Shown here in pieces: positions 46,770 through 56,691 of a stretch of 64,000 nt of DNA. Location: assembly GCA_907163375.1 (NCBI GenBank), contig CAJQUW010006373.1:248001-312000 (forward strand). Reading direction: 5' to 3'. How positions within the stretch are numbered: the first letter of the stretch is position 1; each line of letters starts with the position of its first letter. The position numbers and the translations under genes are program-made. This stretch comes from Prostheceraeus crozeri (Eukaryota; Platyhelminthes; Polycladida; Euryleptidae). The notes under the pieces were generated by a model. That model saw nothing but the letters and a program-made list of their open reading frames with translations. It did not search any database and was not told the origin of the DNA.

Positions 46770-47460
46770 CTAAAAGGTCTTTGTAATACGAGCGTCACAA
46801 TACGTCATTGTGCGCGACTTGTCCAAAATGTCGAGATGGACAATCCCTTTACTGCACCAGAAGACAGACAACATTGAACAGCGACCGTGCGATGTTCCTG
46901 TTCTGAGTTTTCTTGGAGCACTCTCTTCTGGAAATCGCCATTCAGGTGACTCCCTGCGACTCAAAGGAATAAAAAGGTTTAATGGCGTTTCATCTTCTGT
47001 GATGTTGTCAAGGAATCGGTATCCAAGTCTGTCGAAAAGTTCCAGGTTGGAACGAGAGCACGCCAATCGAGTCTCTGCCATTTTGGATGTGATGAACTTT
47101 GGGACAAAACGTGAGCACAACTTTCGCACGCCCAAATCGCTGAGGATATTGTGGACACCCGTGACTAAGAGCCAGGGCATCGGCAAGATCATCCATTCGA
47201 ATACACCGATTGTCACGGATCAAAGAAGCACACACCTGATGTTTCGATTGCGGAATTTCTGTTGGATGTCCACTATTGGTTGTGTCATTGAAGACTGAAG
47301 TTCGACCACCTCGAAACTCTCGTACCAAATTGTAAACTGTAGCATGTGATGGAGAATCTTCACCGTAAACATCTTGCAACTGCTGCAATATTTCATTCGG
47401 TGGGACTTTCTTTAAGTTCAGAAACTTAATGACACTTCGGTGTTCAACTGCGTTGTCCAT
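46770..47460 (-). pseudogene. mariner transposase, N-terminal and first catalytic part
   Basis: Starts MDNAVEHRSVIKFLNLKK and contains the helix-turn-helix region (ILQQLQDVYGEDSPSHATVYNLVREF.GGRTS). In another frame it continues as GVHNILSDLGVRKLCSRFVPK, ITEDETPLNLF (position of the first Asp, usually TGDE) and GIVHLDIL. One frameshift falls between ALALSHG and VHNIL. It is followed by degraded sequence up to the LTR insertion. Confidence 0.8.
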
Positions 47461-47751
47461 TTCAAGCGACTAACTCATCTGCAAGCTATGACAAGCTTTG
47501 AAGTTGTCTTGTAGCTGCGATAAAAGATGACCGTGAATGAAACTCACTGACCTGCCACCTACATACCATGCCAATTCACATTATCAATACCGGATCAATG
47601 ACGTAAATATTTGATGTCAAGTCTAAGTGATTATTGACTGAACCACGTAGAGTTCAAGTTCTTCAAACGATCCACATACATTGAAGATATATTACCTTTC
47701 AAATGACAGCCTAAATAAGCAGTGGCCACAGGAGAAATCTTGATTTTCATC

Positions 47752-49280
47752 TTAGAATACGTAAGCTATAAGAATCAAATCATTTTCATGGCGTGAAAGT
47801 CGGCTCATAAGACCACCATTAGTACAGGAACCCTTTACATAGAAGTTTGCTGTCATGGGCCGATATATTTCACCAATCGGTGAACTGGATGACATCAGAC
47901 GACGATATAATCCTCTTTCAGAATGGGAAATTAAACTAGCTGGATCACATATTTTCAGAACTTCTCGTGTCACATGATGACGAGCGTATTTGCCCTGCCC
48001 CAACTTGCGGTTGCAAAATAAGCCATCAATTTTTCTGACGTTGTCAATGTCAGAGCATGGTCTGAGCAAGGTAAAAGAAGCCATATAAAAGAATCGGTTG
48101 CACAGCCATTTTGCAAACAACACTCTGGACACATGGATGGAGGCCCTTCGAACATGCCATGCTGTTCAAGGCCATGAAATGCTCTTCTTCATTTGGATGC
48201 GATGTTACTGGCATGACTAGCCCAATCACCTCTCACATTATAAGTAACACTCAAGATTTTCAATTCAACCAAATTTTATAATTGTTCATTGTCCATAAGA
48301 AGACTGTTGTCGTCATTAGGACTGTTGGAAGTCAATACCTTTGATTTTGTCCCATTAAACTGAAATTTCCAAGTTTCCGCATACTGATTAGATATTTTCA
48401 ATTGTTCTTGGAGACCATAAGGTGTTCCACTCATTATGATGAGATCATCTGCATAAGAAAGCGGCGTAAATGAGATATCAAAATAACGTAAAGAAGGGCC
48501 TGACTAACAATATGTCATCAGCAAACATAAAGTACAATCAAGGAGAGAGAATGCTACCTTGGCGTACTCCTCGTCTCACTGGTATTGGGGTTGATAACTC
48601 GCCTTTCCAAGAATGTATAAGAATGTATAAATGATCATACCATCGTTTAAGAAGAATCCATAATCGCAGATGCAGTTGTTTCTTTGCAGAAGGACAGCAA
48701 TTTATTTTATTCAAGAGTTTATAAAACAAACCATCCTGCCATATTGTATCAAAGCACTTCTTAGCATCTCGGGATGCCATATATAATGGTGATTTGGTTA
48801 AGTGGTGGTGCTGGATGCATTCATTTATTACAACAGAAACCATATCCGTCCCAGTATTTTTCCGAAATCCATATTGAGAAGAACTTATCGGTACTTCCTT
48901 CCGTAATTCATTCAAAAATATAATTTCAAGAATTTTAGATAGTGTTGTGCTGACAGTTATACCTCTTGTATTAGCGGCTATGTTGGGATCTTTGCCACTT
49001 TTTGGTGATATATACATCATGCCGCAGTCGAAATTAGACGGAGTGACTGTTGATTCAATTATACAAATGGATAATTTAGTTAAATATTCCAATAAAATGA
49101 GACTTTCACCCATTATCAGATGTTTAACCGTTACTCCATCAAATCCAGGACAAAAATTTGCATTCGATTATTTTATAGCCAGTTTTACAACCGAAGTAGA
49201 AGCAGCTATAAGATTTGCAAGCATGAACAGATTGTTCTTCTTAAATTCTTCATCTACAGTAGTTTCAATGCTTGAATGAA
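47752..49280 (-). pseudogene. LINE reverse transcriptase and C-terminal part
   Basis: Shows CPGFDGVTVKHLI, SPKSGKDPN...RGITVSTTLSKI, SQYGFRKNTGTDM, ASRDAKKCFDTIWQDG (motif A region), PVRRGVRQGSILSP (motif B) and, in another frame near 48440, SYADDLIIMSG (motif C). A C-terminal piece (47752-48132) is in a further frame. An in-frame stop lies upstream of CPGFDG, and there are at least two frame changes between motif B and the end. Confidence 0.75.
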
Positions 49281-49309
49281 AACTATCCCTTAGCGTCTAT
49301 TCTTTATGA

Positions 49310-50774
49310 AATATGGGTAAAATTATAAAAATATGAAAAAATACGAAAAATATTCATTACAGGAACTTGTTGTGGCGCTATACACGTCAATACCTATCAA
49401 AGACGCTATAGAAAATGTGGAAGAGAAACTCAACCAACATCATATTGAAAGAATTGGACCGTTTTCACCAAGAGATATTAGAAAATTATTAAACGTCATT
49501 CTTTCCAACACCTACTTTACATTTCAAGGTAACATATACCAACAGATTAGTGGCTTACCCATGGGATCATCCGGCTCAGGTATCTTAGCAATTCTATTCC
49601 TGGACACGATTGAATAAGAAGCTTTAAGATATTTCAGACCAGTTCCTCTCTTCAAACGATAGGTTGACGATTGCTTCGCATTGGTATCAAACGCTAACGA
49701 AGCATATTCTCTATGTGATTTTTTGAATCAACAACATCCTAACATCCGTTTTGAGATCGAACTCTCAGAAGACGGACAAACACTTAGTCTTCTGGATTTT
49801 GCGGTGAAAATAAAAACAAATGAACAACCTCAATTTCGTTTCTACAAGAAACCTGCTAAGAAAAACATATTCATTTATCACAGATCACACATGCCAAAAC
49901 AAACAAAACTTGCAATAATTACAAATGAAAGAGCGAGAATTGATGACAGATGTACAAACACAGAAAACAAATCACTTGAACAACAAGAGTTTGACAGGAT
50001 CCTCAGAAATCACGAATATCCGTCTGCATTTATCAACCAATCAAAACAAAGGAAACGAAGAAATAGAATGCAAAAAACCAACAAAGACTATATGTACCTC
50101 AAGTTACCGTACTTATCTGATCGTGCTGATAGAAGAATAAAGCGTATCTTCAGACGAGAAGGAATCAATGTCAGAATAGCTCATAGAACAACAACATTAC
50201 GTCACGCACTTCAAAACAGGAATGAATCGAACATCTGCAGTCTCACCAATTGTCCTCTCAACAGCGTCAATTGTCAAAAGAAAAACACTGTTTACCAACT
50301 CCAGTGCACAAAATGCTTTGCCACATATATCGGAAGCTCAATAAGACCTCTACATATCAGAGTGAAAGAACATCTTACCCGTCCTGAGTCATCAGTATAC
50401 AAACATCTACAACTCAGCCAGAGCAACTCAGTGAGCACAAAAGTACTAGCCAAAGACATTGACACTGCAAATCTTAGACTAAGGGAGACCATCTCTATTA
50501 GATCTCTGTGTCCTGTAATGAACTCAAGGGAGGAGAGGGAGGTGTTGCGTGACTTTTTATTTCTATGAACATTATATCATAAATGTGCATATCTTGAATC
50601 CTCTACTAATTGCAGTGCACACTTAAATTTTGAATCTCCTTTACCTTCTCTGTAATGCTTTCTTTGTAATGCTATCTGACCCTGATGCTGGTTGTGAAAC
50701 CGAAATATTGGTCAATAAAAATTCAAATTTTGCAGCTTAGAGCTTTTTCATATTTTTATAGTTTTAACCATATT
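49310..50774 (+). mobile_element. Penelope-like element, 5'-truncated, flanked by 31-bp inverted repeats
   Basis: Carries RT and GIY-YIG endonuclease on the plus strand (49333-50568), opposite to the host LINE. A 31-bp sequence at 49310-49340 (AATATGGGTAAAATTATAAA...) recurs inverted at 50744-50774 with two mismatches. Penelope elements are known for repeats at their ends in direct or inverted arrangement. The 3' region ends GGTCAATAAAAATTC. Confidence 0.8.
49333..50568 (+). pseudogene. Penelope-like RT/GIY-YIG endonuclease, truncated with two in-frame stops
   Basis: One frame throughout. It begins at VVALYTSIPIKDAI (motif A region, its Asp replaced or lost at the truncation edge), then ISGLPMGSSGSGILA (motif B). 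Two stops flank the next segment, after FLDTIE and just before VDDCFALV (motif C). It continues with FRFYKKPAKKNIFI and HRSHMP. The C-terminal GIY-YIG nuclease is NTVYQLQCTKCFATYIGSS.RPLHIRVKEHL, with its Arg and Glu in place. The missing N-terminal RT fingers show it is a partial copy. Confidence 0.85.
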
Positions 50775-51487
50775 CTAAGACAATGCTGCTGAAAGAAAAT
50801 TTCAATATCCTATCTTTATGAAATAACTTAGTGAAATGGGATGCAAGATCAGACGTTGTTGAATTTGATGACGTATCAGCTTTCTTTCTTTTGAATTTCT
50901 TCCAAAATTGCCGTGAGTTTTCAGCAAGTAATAAACCATTCAAGGAATTATACTTATTTTTTATGTGTCTATTGGACAGTCTCCGTGTTGCCTTACGAAA
51001 TTTCTTCTTAACATCTTTGCATATATTGTGAATTAATCCATATTGCGGTCTATCATTTTCTTTCCATATTTTCCACCAGATCATCTTACTTTTCTTTAAA
51101 TAATTTAATTCAGGGGTACAACGGATTTTACAAACTTGTTTCCGTCTGACAATTTTCTTGACACAGCATTTCTGATTCATATGCTGCAATACTTCCCGCA
51201 GATGTCAATGTATCAAACTGTTGATCAAAGAGATCTTTTGCTTCCTCTATGAAGATACATTTTGAGTAATCAAGTTTTCTAATTTCCGACTTTTTCAATA
51301 ATTCAGCAAGTAAATTCCGATAACTTGAACATTTGATATCATCAGACCAGTCATAACGGATTGAGTTAGTCTCATCAATATGGTTATTGTCTTTGGACTT
51401 CGCTATGATCGTATTCGATAGGAACAGAAAAAAGATTAAGAACAGTATATGATATACAGTAGTTGGATCAGGTAAGTCTACCAACAT
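50764..51487 (-). pseudogene. LINE connecting region between endonuclease and RT
   Basis: Two overlapping frames. One gives ...RYDWSDDIKCSSYRNLL..LDYSKCIFIEEAKDLFDQQF; the other gives KSKMIWWKIWKENDRPQYG...VKKKFRKATRRLSNRHIKNKY...SRQFWKKFKRKK. The order Asp/Trp-rich, Arg/Lys-rich, then FWKKFK is typical of the stretch just before RT in LINE ORF2. One frameshift lies between them. Confidence 0.6.
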
Positions 51488-51560
51488 TTTACATTCATGT
51501 ACATCATTTTTCAGATTGTCATTCAGGAGAAAGTAATTAATTAGTGATGACGAATTATTT

Positions 51561-51837
51561 CCTTCATGATGATTTCATGAAGATTTCATGATCATGTCAT
51601 GGTGATATTTTCACTGAATTCAATATTTGCGGGTTACAAAGAATGATTATTCACAGAATCTTGCAATACATTGTCATGTGATGAGGATTGTTTACCATGG
51701 CGCTAAATCAAAGAAACATTATAATCGTCTATTAAGCAGATTTTAGAGTGAGGGGTTTTTGGTGATTATATCGTCAATTATGAGTAGTAAGAAAAGTCTC
51801 ATACACAGCCAGCGCCCCCCCCCCTCGGGAGAGATAG
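51561..51837. other. Interval with TTCATGATG-type repeats
   Basis: Short repeats of TTCATGA at 51570-51600, and a C8-9 run near 51810. No gene. Confidence 0.4.
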
Positions 51838-51880
51838 TCTTGGCCGACCGTCCAGGTTGACTTGGACGGCCGACCAGGTT
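51838..51880. repeat. GC-rich hairpin
   Basis: GGCCGACCGTCCA and TGGACGGCCGACC are near-perfect inverted arms around GGTTGACT. Confidence 0.6.
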
Positions 51881-51892
51881 ATCGTGGTAGAG

Positions 51893-52420
51893 TGAGATTC
51901 AGATTTTGGAAATGGGTGAAAAACGGCAAAGTTAGAAATTGCAAAAATGGCTCTAGCGGGCGAACGAAGGTTCGGATGGGAAAACGGAGGGCAGATTCGG
52001 ATTCAGCGTCAAACTCTGCATCGGTATGGTGAATTTGAAAGCCATCGGAGAGAAAAAATTTTGAGGACGTCCCCCCCCCACTAGGCAGCGTTTCTTTCAA
52101 CTTTGGTTCTAGAGATCGTAGAAAGTCGTGCAACAGCTCGTTTGAAAGCTAAGAGTGAGACAAATTCAGTGGAAGAAACGGCTTGTCCATATCTACCTTT
52201 GTTTACATTTGAGACGCCATTTAAGATTTGGGAAATATTGGAAATTGGCGAAAAAACGACAGAGTTATCGGCGAATTTAAGATTGGTGTTTGGGCTTTAG
52301 CGGCTAAACGACAGCTCCAATGGCAGATCTGAGACCAGATTTGAAATCAGCGTCCAATTCTGCATCGGTAGGGTGATTTCCAGCTCAATCGGACCTCTAG
52401 AATCGGAGATAGAAGCGTTT
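51893..52420. repeat. Two diverged ~330-bp repeat units
   Basis: ATTTTGGAAATGGGTGAAAAACG...AGCGTCAAACTCTGCATCGG (51893-52065) matches ATTTGGGAAATATTGGAAATT...AGCGTCCAATTCTGCATCGG (52227-52400). The shared TCTGCATCGGTA.GGTGAATTT block is most obvious. Confidence 0.65.
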
Positions 52421-53167
52421 AAAGTTTTGGATGATTGAGATTACGTCATCAGCTGATCGCCACAAACTATATAAGCTGGAAACCGAATGAGAAATTTCAT
52501 TAAGACGAGAGAGATTGTCAAAGGTAGGTCGCCTCTCCGGAGCTCCGATGATAGCATCGGAAATTCTAAAATCAGGTTTAGAAAATTTCATTGCTGATAT
52601 CAGCTAAGGTGTCAGACTTATAGGTTAGCCAGACACTTGTGATCACTTTGATCAAGTAGGTCCAACACTTATAAACGGTGTATCTTCGGTTCTAGTGCAC
52701 CGACAGAGTTGATTCAAAAAAGGTTCGATAGCTATTGATCAGACCTATATTTACAGACTATTTATAAAATTTCATAAGTAGCACTAAATGCTGCAAAATT
52801 TAAATTCGCTATTTTTGGCGATTTTTCGGGTTTTTCAAACCTTTAAATTCAATAAAGACCTTTATAAAGTTTCAAAGGCGAGCTTCGGCTCGAGTCTTGC
52901 TTCCTGATGCAAACAACTCCACCAGTTTTCATGTCAAAATCGGGGTCCAAACACCAACACAGTGATATGACGCACGCTCTGTCCGCGGGAGGTTGGATTT
53001 GAGGGCCGAGGCCTTGGTGTCGGGATAAGATCCCCTCAGTAATGCCTGTAACGGATTCATCAGCCTAGCTTGTCTATCCTCAAGTATTGAATGACATATT
53101 AGTTGGATTTTTAAAATGATTGTCAATGTTGCTTGTCAGTAGTTCTATTTCATCTTTCCTTCTACAG
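52421..53167. other. Interval without recognised gene
   Basis: May include the left border of the Polinton; no terminal inverted repeat was recognised here. 52970-53060 is GC-richer without an identifiable feature. Confidence 0.35.
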
Positions 53168-53218
53168 AATATGGGAGGCAACTCAAAGTTTCTATTTAAA
53201 AAGTGCTCTTGAGGTGAA

Positions 53219-53695
53219 GTGAAGAGAGGTGGCGAGTTTAAACGCCACGTGAATAAGTACAAAAACACGCCTCACATTCATGTTGAGAAAGGTGTTGTTT
53301 CCTGCTGTACACATTGCCAAAAGTTTTTAAGAGGCAAGCAACACAAACAATTTTATGAGAGGCATCCGAACTGTCCATTTATGAAGTTCCCAAATTATAC
53401 AACTTCGGAAATAGGCAAAATCATAGCCCCCTATTTTGAATTGGTCGATTTGGATCAAGAATTGCAGAATGCAATTGCAGATATCGTAGATCCTCCTGTT
53501 CCGACTGCAGGAAATGAAGAATTGCAGAATGCAATTGCAATAATAGCCGATCCTGCGGTTCCGACTACAGGAAATGTTCCAAGCAGCGATTCGGACACCT
53601 CAGACGAGTCCGACTCTGAGGAGGTTGCAGTGCCCGTTAAAGGAATAGCGAAACCAATCAGCCAATCTTCCCCGAAAAAAATTAAAGGGGATTAA
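53219..53695 (+). CDS. Polinton-associated small protein with Cys/His cluster
   Basis: A 158-residue frame: HVNKYKNTPHIHVEKGVVSCCTHCQKFLRG...FYERHPNCPFMKF suggests a zinc-binding CxxC...HxxxC arrangement (residues about 20-55). Then come two copies of an ELQNAIA..DP.VPT.GN unit (DNA repeat of 63 bp at about 53460-53585) and an acidic Ser/Asp tract before a basic tail. A splice-like TCTACAG precedes it at 53167. Function unknown; assigned to the Polinton by position only. Confidence 0.45.
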   Translation: MKRGGEFKRHVNKYKNTPHIHVEKGVVSCCTHCQKFLRGKQHKQFYERHPNCPFMKFPNYTTSEIGKIIAPYFELVDLDQELQNAIADIVDPPVPTAGNEELQNAIAIIADPAVPTTGNVPSSDSDTSDESDSEEVAVPVKGIAKPISQSSPKKIKGD

Positions 53696-53699
53696 AGCC

Positions 53700-54272
53700 C
53701 AAACTTTAGCCTGGAATAAGGACGATCAGGCTACCAAAGTTAGTCAGGAGTTTGCGCTCAATAAATTAAAGGATGAGCTGAGTCGCTTTAGAAACGAATG
53801 CGAGACTCTGAGAGGTGAAAATATTTACCTAAAAGCTCAAGTCGAGGAAATCAAGAACCTCAAGACACAGGTTATAAATTTGGAGGCTTTTCGGGATAGG
53901 GCACTACAAAGTGAAAAACGAGTTGAAGAGCAGGCAGCCAATATCAAAAATTAAAAGTCACACGAAGGGGTGCTTAGGCTCAAGATTGAGCAACTTAAAA
54001 TGAAAATCGCTGAGAACGAGCAGCATAAGGAGAGAAGGACAACACTCCAACTACCAATTATCGGCGGCAGGATTGTTGATGACATTCTGCCGCAAAGTGA
54101 AGACGTCGACAGCACATTCGAATGCTACGAGGGAGCAATGGCGGAGATGCGCTGTCTCCATGTATCCATCAAACATGATGGCGAAACAAAGGAGCTGCGC
54201 CACCGGAAGAGGAAGCTGCCGGCCAAATACTTGCCTCACCCACCACCAGCGAAGGGGTCACGAACCGGCTAA
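53700..54272 (+). pseudogene. Polinton-associated coiled-coil protein region, fossil
   Basis: The region predicts long coiled coil (heptads such as LKDELSRFRNECETLRGENIYLK and LRLKIEQLKMKIAENE), then a Pro/Lys-rich end (PAKYLPHPPPAKG). It is followed at 54285 by a GTAAGT donor and at about 54345 by a polypyrimidine-AG. Broken. No family recognised. Confidence 0.4.
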
Positions 54273-54376
54273 ATTTCTCTTATGGTAAGTTAATATTCAC
54301 CTCTATCACTTGAATATAATTTCATCTATTTTCTTTCTATTTTTCAGATGCGACGTAAACGAACCAACGGTCTTTA

Positions 54377-54472
54377 AGAGACCACCATGGAGCAAAAAGT
54401 GATAGTACCTCCTCGTGGTTTGCTCTGGACGGACTTCGGTCTGACTGAATCTATCACACAAATAAAAGAAAT
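54377..54472 (+). repeat. Duplicated ~95-bp module, copy 1
   Basis: CACCATGGAGCAAAAAGTGA through CTATCACACAAATA; matches 54852-54945 with very few changes. It can be read as a peptide VIVPPRGLLWTDFGLTESI and also as an RNA with GTGATAG/CTATCAC arms and a GGAC-TTCG-GTCT hairpin. Confidence 0.8.
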
Positions 54473-54498
54473 ATAATCATGTAGTTGTCTCACAGAGG

Positions 54499-54506
54499 TA
54501 TATAAA
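54499..54506 (+). promoter_or_regulatory. Candidate TATA box
   Basis: TATATAAA, 38 bp before the ATG at 54544 and followed by a pyrimidine-rich stretch. The spacing suits a Pol II start at about 54530. Confidence 0.45.
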
Positions 54507-54543
54507 CCATTGCCTCTCTTTCATTTTCATTTTAAACTCCATC

Positions 54544-54741
54544 ATGCAGACACCAAACACGCTAGTCAGCTCTCCTGACAAGCCTCGGCTAAAGCCGAGA
54601 AATTTATTTCATATGTTTCTGCAGATGGAGGAGCAAGAGCGAGTATTCAATAATCTTGCTCGAATTGGCTCATCAGCTACCGATGATGCCGATTCAACAG
54701 AGTGGGGTATATACCGCCCTCTGACAGTCGGATGGTTGTAG
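54544..54741 (+). CDS. Polinton-associated small protein, unknown
   Basis: A 65-residue frame beginning MQTPNTLVSS, with a TATA box at good distance. Residues about 20-45 (RNLFHMFLQMEEQERVFNNLARIG) look helical. No family recognised. Its 3' neighbourhood holds a hairpin and the second copy of the duplicated module. Confidence 0.4.
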   Translation: MQTPNTLVSSPDKPRLKPRNLFHMFLQMEEQERVFNNLARIGSSATDDADSTEWGIYRPLTVGWL

Positions 54742-54837
54742 AGGAGGTCGATGCCGCTGACATAGAGAGATTAAAAGTCTCTCTCAGCGGAATCGGCCAA
54801 ATCTAGGTATGCATTCGCATACGAGAACGCTACAAAC

Positions 54838-54853
54838 GGCTCTTTTGAGAGCC
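54838..54853 (+). promoter_or_regulatory. Hairpin resembling the histone mRNA 3' stem-loop
   Basis: GGCTCTTTTGAGAGCC: a 6-bp stem and 4-base loop, 5' flank CAAAC, 3' flank ACA, and a GGGGCAAAAAG purine-rich stretch beyond. It differs from the histone consensus in one loop base. It also falls in a possible coding frame, so the resemblance may be coincidental. Confidence 0.3.
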
Positions 54854-54945
54854 ACATGGGGCAAAAAGTGATAGTACCTCCTTGTGGTTTGCTCTGGACA
54901 GACTTCGGCCTGACTGAATCTATCACACAAATATAAAAATATAAT
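54852..54945 (+). repeat. Duplicated ~95-bp module, copy 2
   Basis: Same module as 54377-54472. Of three differences in the peptide-coding core, two are silent, which favours a coding reading. Confidence 0.8.
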
Positions 54946-54962
54946 CATAAAGTTGTATCTGT

Positions 54963-55486
54963 TATCAGACAACTTCAACGTTGCATGGCACGGAGAATTT
55001 CGGTATAATTCTTCCAGTTGGTGGGCGATCTCTCTTGAGACAGCAGATGATATCGTAGTGATGAGTGTGGCAAGGGCTTGAGACTTCATTAATCCTACTT
55101 TCTAACGGTCGTCGTGGTCTCTTTGCTCAACGTAGCACTTTGAACGCCAATCGGTTGAGTCTTAGCTATCTGCCGCAGGTTACTTTTTAAATTCTCCATT
55201 GCATGCGTTATCTGAGAATGAATCATGAGTTCTCTTAAGAACTGCCTCTATTATTGAGGCTAAATGATGAAGGGATGAAATGGGAGGGCACTCTTGCGCC
55301 ACACGCAAATATATGCATCTTCTCTCTTTACTAATGATACGATCTCTTTTGATGGAAAAATAGACCGATAATAAATGTGATGATATTCACAACCATGTAT
55401 ACAATTAACCCTATATCTAAATTCTTCCATTTATTTCCATTTCTAGATCAATACATTGCAAAACAAAGACTTGTAGTTCTTTAGAA
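54963..55486. other. Polinton interval, nothing recognised
   Basis: Small frames without domains. Confidence 0.35.
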
Positions 55487-55846
55487 TTATTTATCAAAGT
55501 TCAGTGGGATTGGTTTGAAGTCATTATAAATCTTGTAATATACCACTCGCTTTGGAGCATCCGGCACTCTTCTGAGTCGCGTCGTCTTTGGTGTGAACTC
55601 GCCCTCACTCCATACAACTTGGGTGATGTCACTTTTGTTACCACTCTTCTCCTCGACATTGGCGATTTTGGGTTTATTGTCACTGCCCATATCCTCGTCC
55701 CATTCATCAACAACTTCGAAAATTTTATAGAAAATATTCAAGGCTTCAGAAGAGTTTGCCATACTAGACTGTTCGATCGTATGATGCGAATGAGAAGTGC
55801 TACAATCTTCTGATTTATGTAGGATATTCAACAATACTTTCCTCAA
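55487..55846 (-). CDS. Polinton-associated small acidic/basic protein, member 1
   Basis: A 119-residue frame. Its C-terminal part EKSGNKSDITQVVWSEGEFT then PKTTRLRRVPDAPKRVV is shared with the plus-strand frame at 55963-56085. The N-terminal half is acidic (VVDEWDEDMGSD). The motif W-(S/T)-x-x-E-(F/W)-TPKT-x-R-x-RRV-x-DAPKR is not one I know. Confidence 0.45.
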   Translation of the reverse strand: MRKVLLNILHKSEDCSTSHSHHTIEQSSMANSSEALNIFYKIFEVVDEWDEDMGSDNKPKIANVEEKSGNKSDITQVVWSEGEFTPKTTRLRRVPDAPKRVVYYKIYNDFKPIPLNFDK

Positions 55847-55962
55847 CAGCCAATCAGAATCACTCTAATTTAGATAAAGACTGCTAAAGTCAGAAGATTG
55901 CAAAATATGTCAATCTCAGCCAAAATGACAATTGTGTGATCGTCTATCAGTGCGATGAAGGC

Positions 55963-56085
55963 ATGAGTAGTCAGAAGAGTGGCAACAAAACTGTGAGAAT
56001 CATCTGGACAGACGAAGAGTGGACACCGAAAACAGCTCGTGAGAGAAGAGTATCAGATGCTCCCAAACGATCAAGTATGCTTTGA
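55963..56085 (+). CDS. Polinton-associated small protein, member 2 (inverted paralogue)
   Basis: A 40-residue frame, MSSQKSGNKTVRIIWTDEEW then TPKTARERRVSDAPKRSS, paralogous to 55487-55846 on the other strand. The sequence upstream of the ATG also resembles the acidic part of member 1 (VYQCDEGM). The two point away from each other from a centre near 55860, flanked by ATCTTCTGA / TCAGAAGAT. Confidence 0.45.
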   Translation: MSSQKSGNKTVRIIWTDEEWTPKTARERRVSDAPKRSSML

Positions 56086-56447
56086 TTTTAAATAAATCTA
56101 AAGAACCACATGTCACTACTTTTTGATATTTACCCTCAGTGATTGAGGAAGTATTTAGGAAAAATGGTAGTGTCTAGCATCAGCTGCTATGATTTATACT
56201 GAGCTGTCAAATGATTAGATTTTCACTATGATGTTGATGACTACATTACCCAGAAAAAAGTGAGAACAGACAGATATAGCAAATAAAACTTTAACTGCAA
56301 AATTGCACGTAGTTTGAAAGTTCTTCACTACTGATATTGTCCCACAGCGATTCACAGTTACTACAGTCACTTCCATTCCACTTCGTTTCTGGGTTGGGAC
56401 GATGGGCTGTACCATCTCCGTATGTCATGGAGAAGGCTGATGTCATC

Positions 56448-56645
56448 CTACTTCGACACATCCTCCTTATTATACATTAGGTATTTCCACCGCAAATAGA
56501 TCATCTCCAGTTCTTGTTCTGTGAGAGATGGTAATTCCAACTTTGAAATGTCATCTAGATTTCTCTCCTTCACCACCCTTACCTTTTTCGGAGCGGGAGG
56601 GCAAGTTGGTGTGTTCACGGGGAGAGTTGCTGTTGGTGAATTCAT
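56448..56645 (-). CDS. Polinton-associated small protein, unknown
   Basis: A 65-residue frame starting MNSPTATLPVNTPTCPPAPK, then basic KKVRVVKERN, then helical LPSLTEQELEMIYLRWKYLM. The mariner at 56692 lies just upstream and probably separates it from its promoter. Function unknown. Confidence 0.4.
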   Translation of the reverse strand: MNSPTATLPVNTPTCPPAPKKVRVVKERNLDDISKLELPSLTEQELEMIYLRWKYLMYNKEDVSK

Positions 56646-56691
56646 GACTTCAAATTGTATGCCATAAACTTGATTTCTTAGTTCTAAAGTA

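Larger units (their letters stand above)
43514..47647 (-). mobile_element. mariner element (~1.4 kb) split by an LTR element
   Basis: Terminal inverted repeat of about 30 bp: left CGTGGCTCAGTCAATAATCA, right its complement with two changes, ending at 47647. TA duplications at 43512-43513 and 47648-47649. The transposase runs on the minus strand and is divided by the BEL/Pao insertion at 44039-46721. Its right end abuts the 3' region of the LINE at 47.7 kb. Confidence 0.88.
47690..51560 (-). mobile_element. Second non-LTR retrotransposon (LINE), 5'-truncated and split by a Penelope-like element
   Basis: The minus strand carries the end of an endonuclease and the connecting region (50778-51560), then RT and C-terminal region (47690-49300). 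The two parts are continuous apart from the Penelope-like insertion at 49310-50774. No ORF1 or endonuclease core is present, so the 5' end is truncated near 51.56 kb, as expected for incomplete reverse transcription. It differs clearly from the LINE at 1.5-5.1 kb. Confidence 0.75.

Noticed and set aside
46810-47298. 162-codon plus-strand frame
   Set aside because: Antisense to the mariner transposase, which has recognisable catalytic and helix-turn-helix motifs.
54780-54853. Fragment of a histone H3 gene before the hairpin
   Set aside because: Only five codons (RIR-ER) look similar; upstream sequence does not match H3.
54377-54945. tRNA gene read from the GTGATAG/CTATCAC 7-bp arms
   Set aside because: Only 60 bases long with no T arm or anticodon arm; the segment also reads as coding with mostly silent differences between the two copies.
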